DNA from: Isochrysis galbana
Lineage: Eukaryota > Haptophyta > Isochrysidales > Isochrysidaceae
Direction: 5' to 3'
Length of the DNA: 64,000 nt
NCBI GenBank assembly: GCA_018136815.1
Contig: CM030934.1
Location: forward strand, 4,537,587-4,601,586
The first letter of the stretch is position 1; every line of letters begins with the position of its first letter. Under the pieces are notes generated by a model that worked only from the letters and a program-made list of their open reading frames with translations, was not told the DNA's origin and did not search any database. Shown piece after piece: positions 62,267-64,000 of this stretch. The translations under genes were made by a program, and so were the position numbers.

Positions 62267-63199
62267 TTATGAGGAGTTTCCAAACCTGTTGATGTCTTCG
62301 TCGCCGTTGATAGCACGGGTGAGTGCCTCCGTGGTTAGGAGAAATGTGAGCGGTGACAGCGGGCAGCCTTGTGGCATGCCGCTACCCACGGTGAACGGGT
62401 AACTTCTCCCGCCGTTGCTCTTTATGGTTCGTACCGGCCGGGCGTCTTCGCTCGTGAGCGCCTCCGCCAGTGTCCGGAAGTCCTTCCTCCTTCCCGAAGT
62501 TGAGGGGAAGTTTCCGTCGAGAAACGAGCCTTGGCCCGCCGAAACATAAAGATGCCAGCGGGTCGAGTAGGCCGCCTTGGACACAAAGGTGCCTGCTCCG
62601 CCTTCGAGCTTCATGCGCTCACGGTTGCCTTTTAGAAAGGTTAGCCCAACCTTTTCGATCGCAATGATGAGCGCGCTAAGATTGATTTGGGCCGCTTGCG
62701 CCAGGCCGTCTGCCTCGACGACTAGGTGCGCCGCGACGTCTTGGAGGGCGTTGTAGAGGGCTTTGCGAGAGGTGGAGCCTTTCTTGTTGATTTTCTCATC
62801 GATTGCTTCAACTTTTACGCGGACAGAGATGTCGGTTTGGATGATGCGGAGGGTGGTGTTGTCACCGTAACGCTCTTTAAATTGCTGAGCGCAGTCCTCG
62901 TTCACGGCGATATGCCATGGCCCGCGGATGGACCGGGCCCAGAAGTCCGGCTCCGGGTCGACTCCTTCGAGCTCCAAGAGGAGCTCTACGATCGCGGCGT
63001 AGACGGTGGCGTCCTGGAAAGTGTAGTCTCCCTCCTCGTGAAAGGACAGCTCATATGTTGCGTCCGACTCAGTGTTGCCTTGCTCCTCATCTGAGGGCGG
63101 CTCCTGAGTGGCAGGGGAGGTCGGGGTATGTGAGGCCATGGGTGGGTCCGATCGATCGTGTGGCGGAGGAGTGTGATGTGCGCCCCTAGACGCACCCAA
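62267..63199 (-). mobile_element. Non-LTR retrotransposon, internally shortened, with an RT box
   Basis: One minus-strand frame of 310 codons starts at 63199 (ATG; a second ATG at 63139 precedes ASHTPTSPATQEPPSDEEQG). An acidic N-terminal part is followed by DATVYAAIVELLLELEGVDP, a charged helical stretch, and finally the reverse-transcriptase motif MPQGCPLSPLTFLLTTEAL, which is typical of LINE-type polymerases (PQGCPLSPLLF). The frame stops at 62267, shortly after that motif. A complete LINE polymerase is far longer: the endonuclease, most of the RT and in particular the catalytic FADD box are absent. It therefore looks like a deletion derivative fused in frame. The short ORF start resembles the MS-PSS-PSP leaders elsewhere. 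Confidence 0.65.
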
Positions 63200-64000
63200 G
63201 CAGATTCCCTTATGTGTGGTCTAAGACTGTGAATATATTAGACAACTATCTAGATAGTAGGCTATCTACCCGCGAAATGCACTATTTACCTCTATGTAAA
63301 TAGTGGAGAGAACAGTATTTACCTCTATGTAAATAGGGCCGCAGCCCGAAAAGTATTAACAAGGTATTAATAGCTCAAAGCCTCAAACACACGATACACG
63401 CGCCGATGCGCCAAGAGCTCTAGCGCTGCGCGCGGCGACAGACACCGCCACACCTCACAACAACAACCAGAAAAGTTTCCTCATCTCTCGATCACTCGAT
63501 ATTCTTGCCCGCTTGGAGGGAATGGGAATGCATCAAGGTGTCATCAAATTGCAGATTGTAGATTGTGTAGCCTTGGCATCATCATGCAGGCGCCCTGCCA
63601 ACGAGATGCGCGCTACACACACACACTTGCCCGCCTCTTGCCGCCCATCCATGCTTGCGCTCGCGCCAGAATTGTTCCCGTTGCCCCCGCTTCGCCAAAA
63701 AGAGAAAGAGGGGGGGGGGGGGCAAAAGCAAAGGGAAAATACAGTAATATAGTATTACATAGAATATATATGTAGAAAAGGGCAAGTAAAGAGCGAGGGG
63801 TCCGTGGGGGGACAAGCTGTTAACTTTCTACTGGGCCTCCTCCATGGACTGAAGCCCCGCCACGTCAATAATTTTCAAACTAGTAGCCTTGTTGCCTTGT
63901 CCGACACGCATGTTTCTTTCCCAGTAAGTATGCAACTAGAGTGTACACCTAGAGCTAACTAACTACTAACTACTAACTATCTTGATAATACCCATAATAC
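63200..64000. other. Intergenic with hairpins, no gene seen
   Basis: ACTATCTAGATAGT at 63244 is a palindrome. CTATTTAC-CTCTAT-GTAAATAG occurs twice in direct repeat (63284-63304 and 63317-63338). A poly-G run is at about 63712-63722. AT-rich direct repeats (AACTACTAACT) occur near 63958. No coding support. Confidence 0.5.

Overview
The window is 64 kb of nuclear DNA from a GC-rich, intron-bearing unicellular eukaryote. It is most likely an alga, because it carries a DASH cryptochrome and a secretory/plastid-style leader on a predicted beta-barrel protein, but the sequence alone does not fix the lineage. Genes are compact, most with no or few introns. The introns are GT-AG, about 80-370 bp, with donors such as GTGAGT, GTGCGC, GTAAGC and GTCCGA. 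Genes sit between long stretches of simple sequence (poly-G/C, GA, GT) and many families of dispersed repeats. A 100-base run of N at 25570-25669 marks an assembly gap.

Genes I can support, left to right: a mitochondrial-type 3-ketoacyl-CoA thiolase cut by the window edge (1-785, +); a 3-beta-HSD-type sterol dehydrogenase with a C-terminal membrane helix (3792-5394, +); a C-terminal RING protein (7561-8942, +); a PHO80/P-type cyclin (12507-13723, +); a DASH cryptochrome with an RGG tail (17580-19742, -); a four-exon SET-domain protein (21578-23319, +); an unidentified protein running into the gap (24313-25569, -); an RBM39/CC1-like splicing factor (28712-30286, +); an unidentified 329-residue protein (33605-34594, -) whose 3' half is also present as an inverted copy at the gap; a membrane-anchored GH3 beta-glucosidase (36953-39913, +); a secreted or plastid beta-strand protein (42779-43549, -); a TACO1/YebC mitochondrial translation activator (47435-48262, +); a large pentameric ligand-gated ion channel (50111-53295, +); the C-terminal module of mitofilin/MIC60 (53427-54035, +); a 5'-truncated membrane protein (55768-56648, -); and a PUM3/PUF6 homologue (58854-60998, +). 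The housekeeping genes cover lipid metabolism, RNA processing, ribosome biogenesis and mitochondrial function. They do not form one pathway and are not operonic.

The rest is repeat and transposon debris. It includes a decayed hAT transposase C-terminus (49053-49587, -), an internally shortened non-LTR retrotransposon with an RT box (62267-63199, -), two families of retroelement-like 5' ends carrying short Pro/Ser-rich ORFs, a 2-kb foldback with arms of about 500 bp (44495-46545), smaller foldbacks, a tRNA-like SINE head, several tandem arrays, and a repeat family ending in GACCGCCCTAG. The most unusual non-coding signal is a hairpin just upstream of CATGG at five sites. Its stem sequence changes between copies while the two arms stay complementary; at three sites the following ATG opens a short ORF beginning MERA. 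The most unusual gene is the ligand-gated channel, which has no Cys-loop cysteines and a tail of almost 600 residues after the fourth membrane helix.
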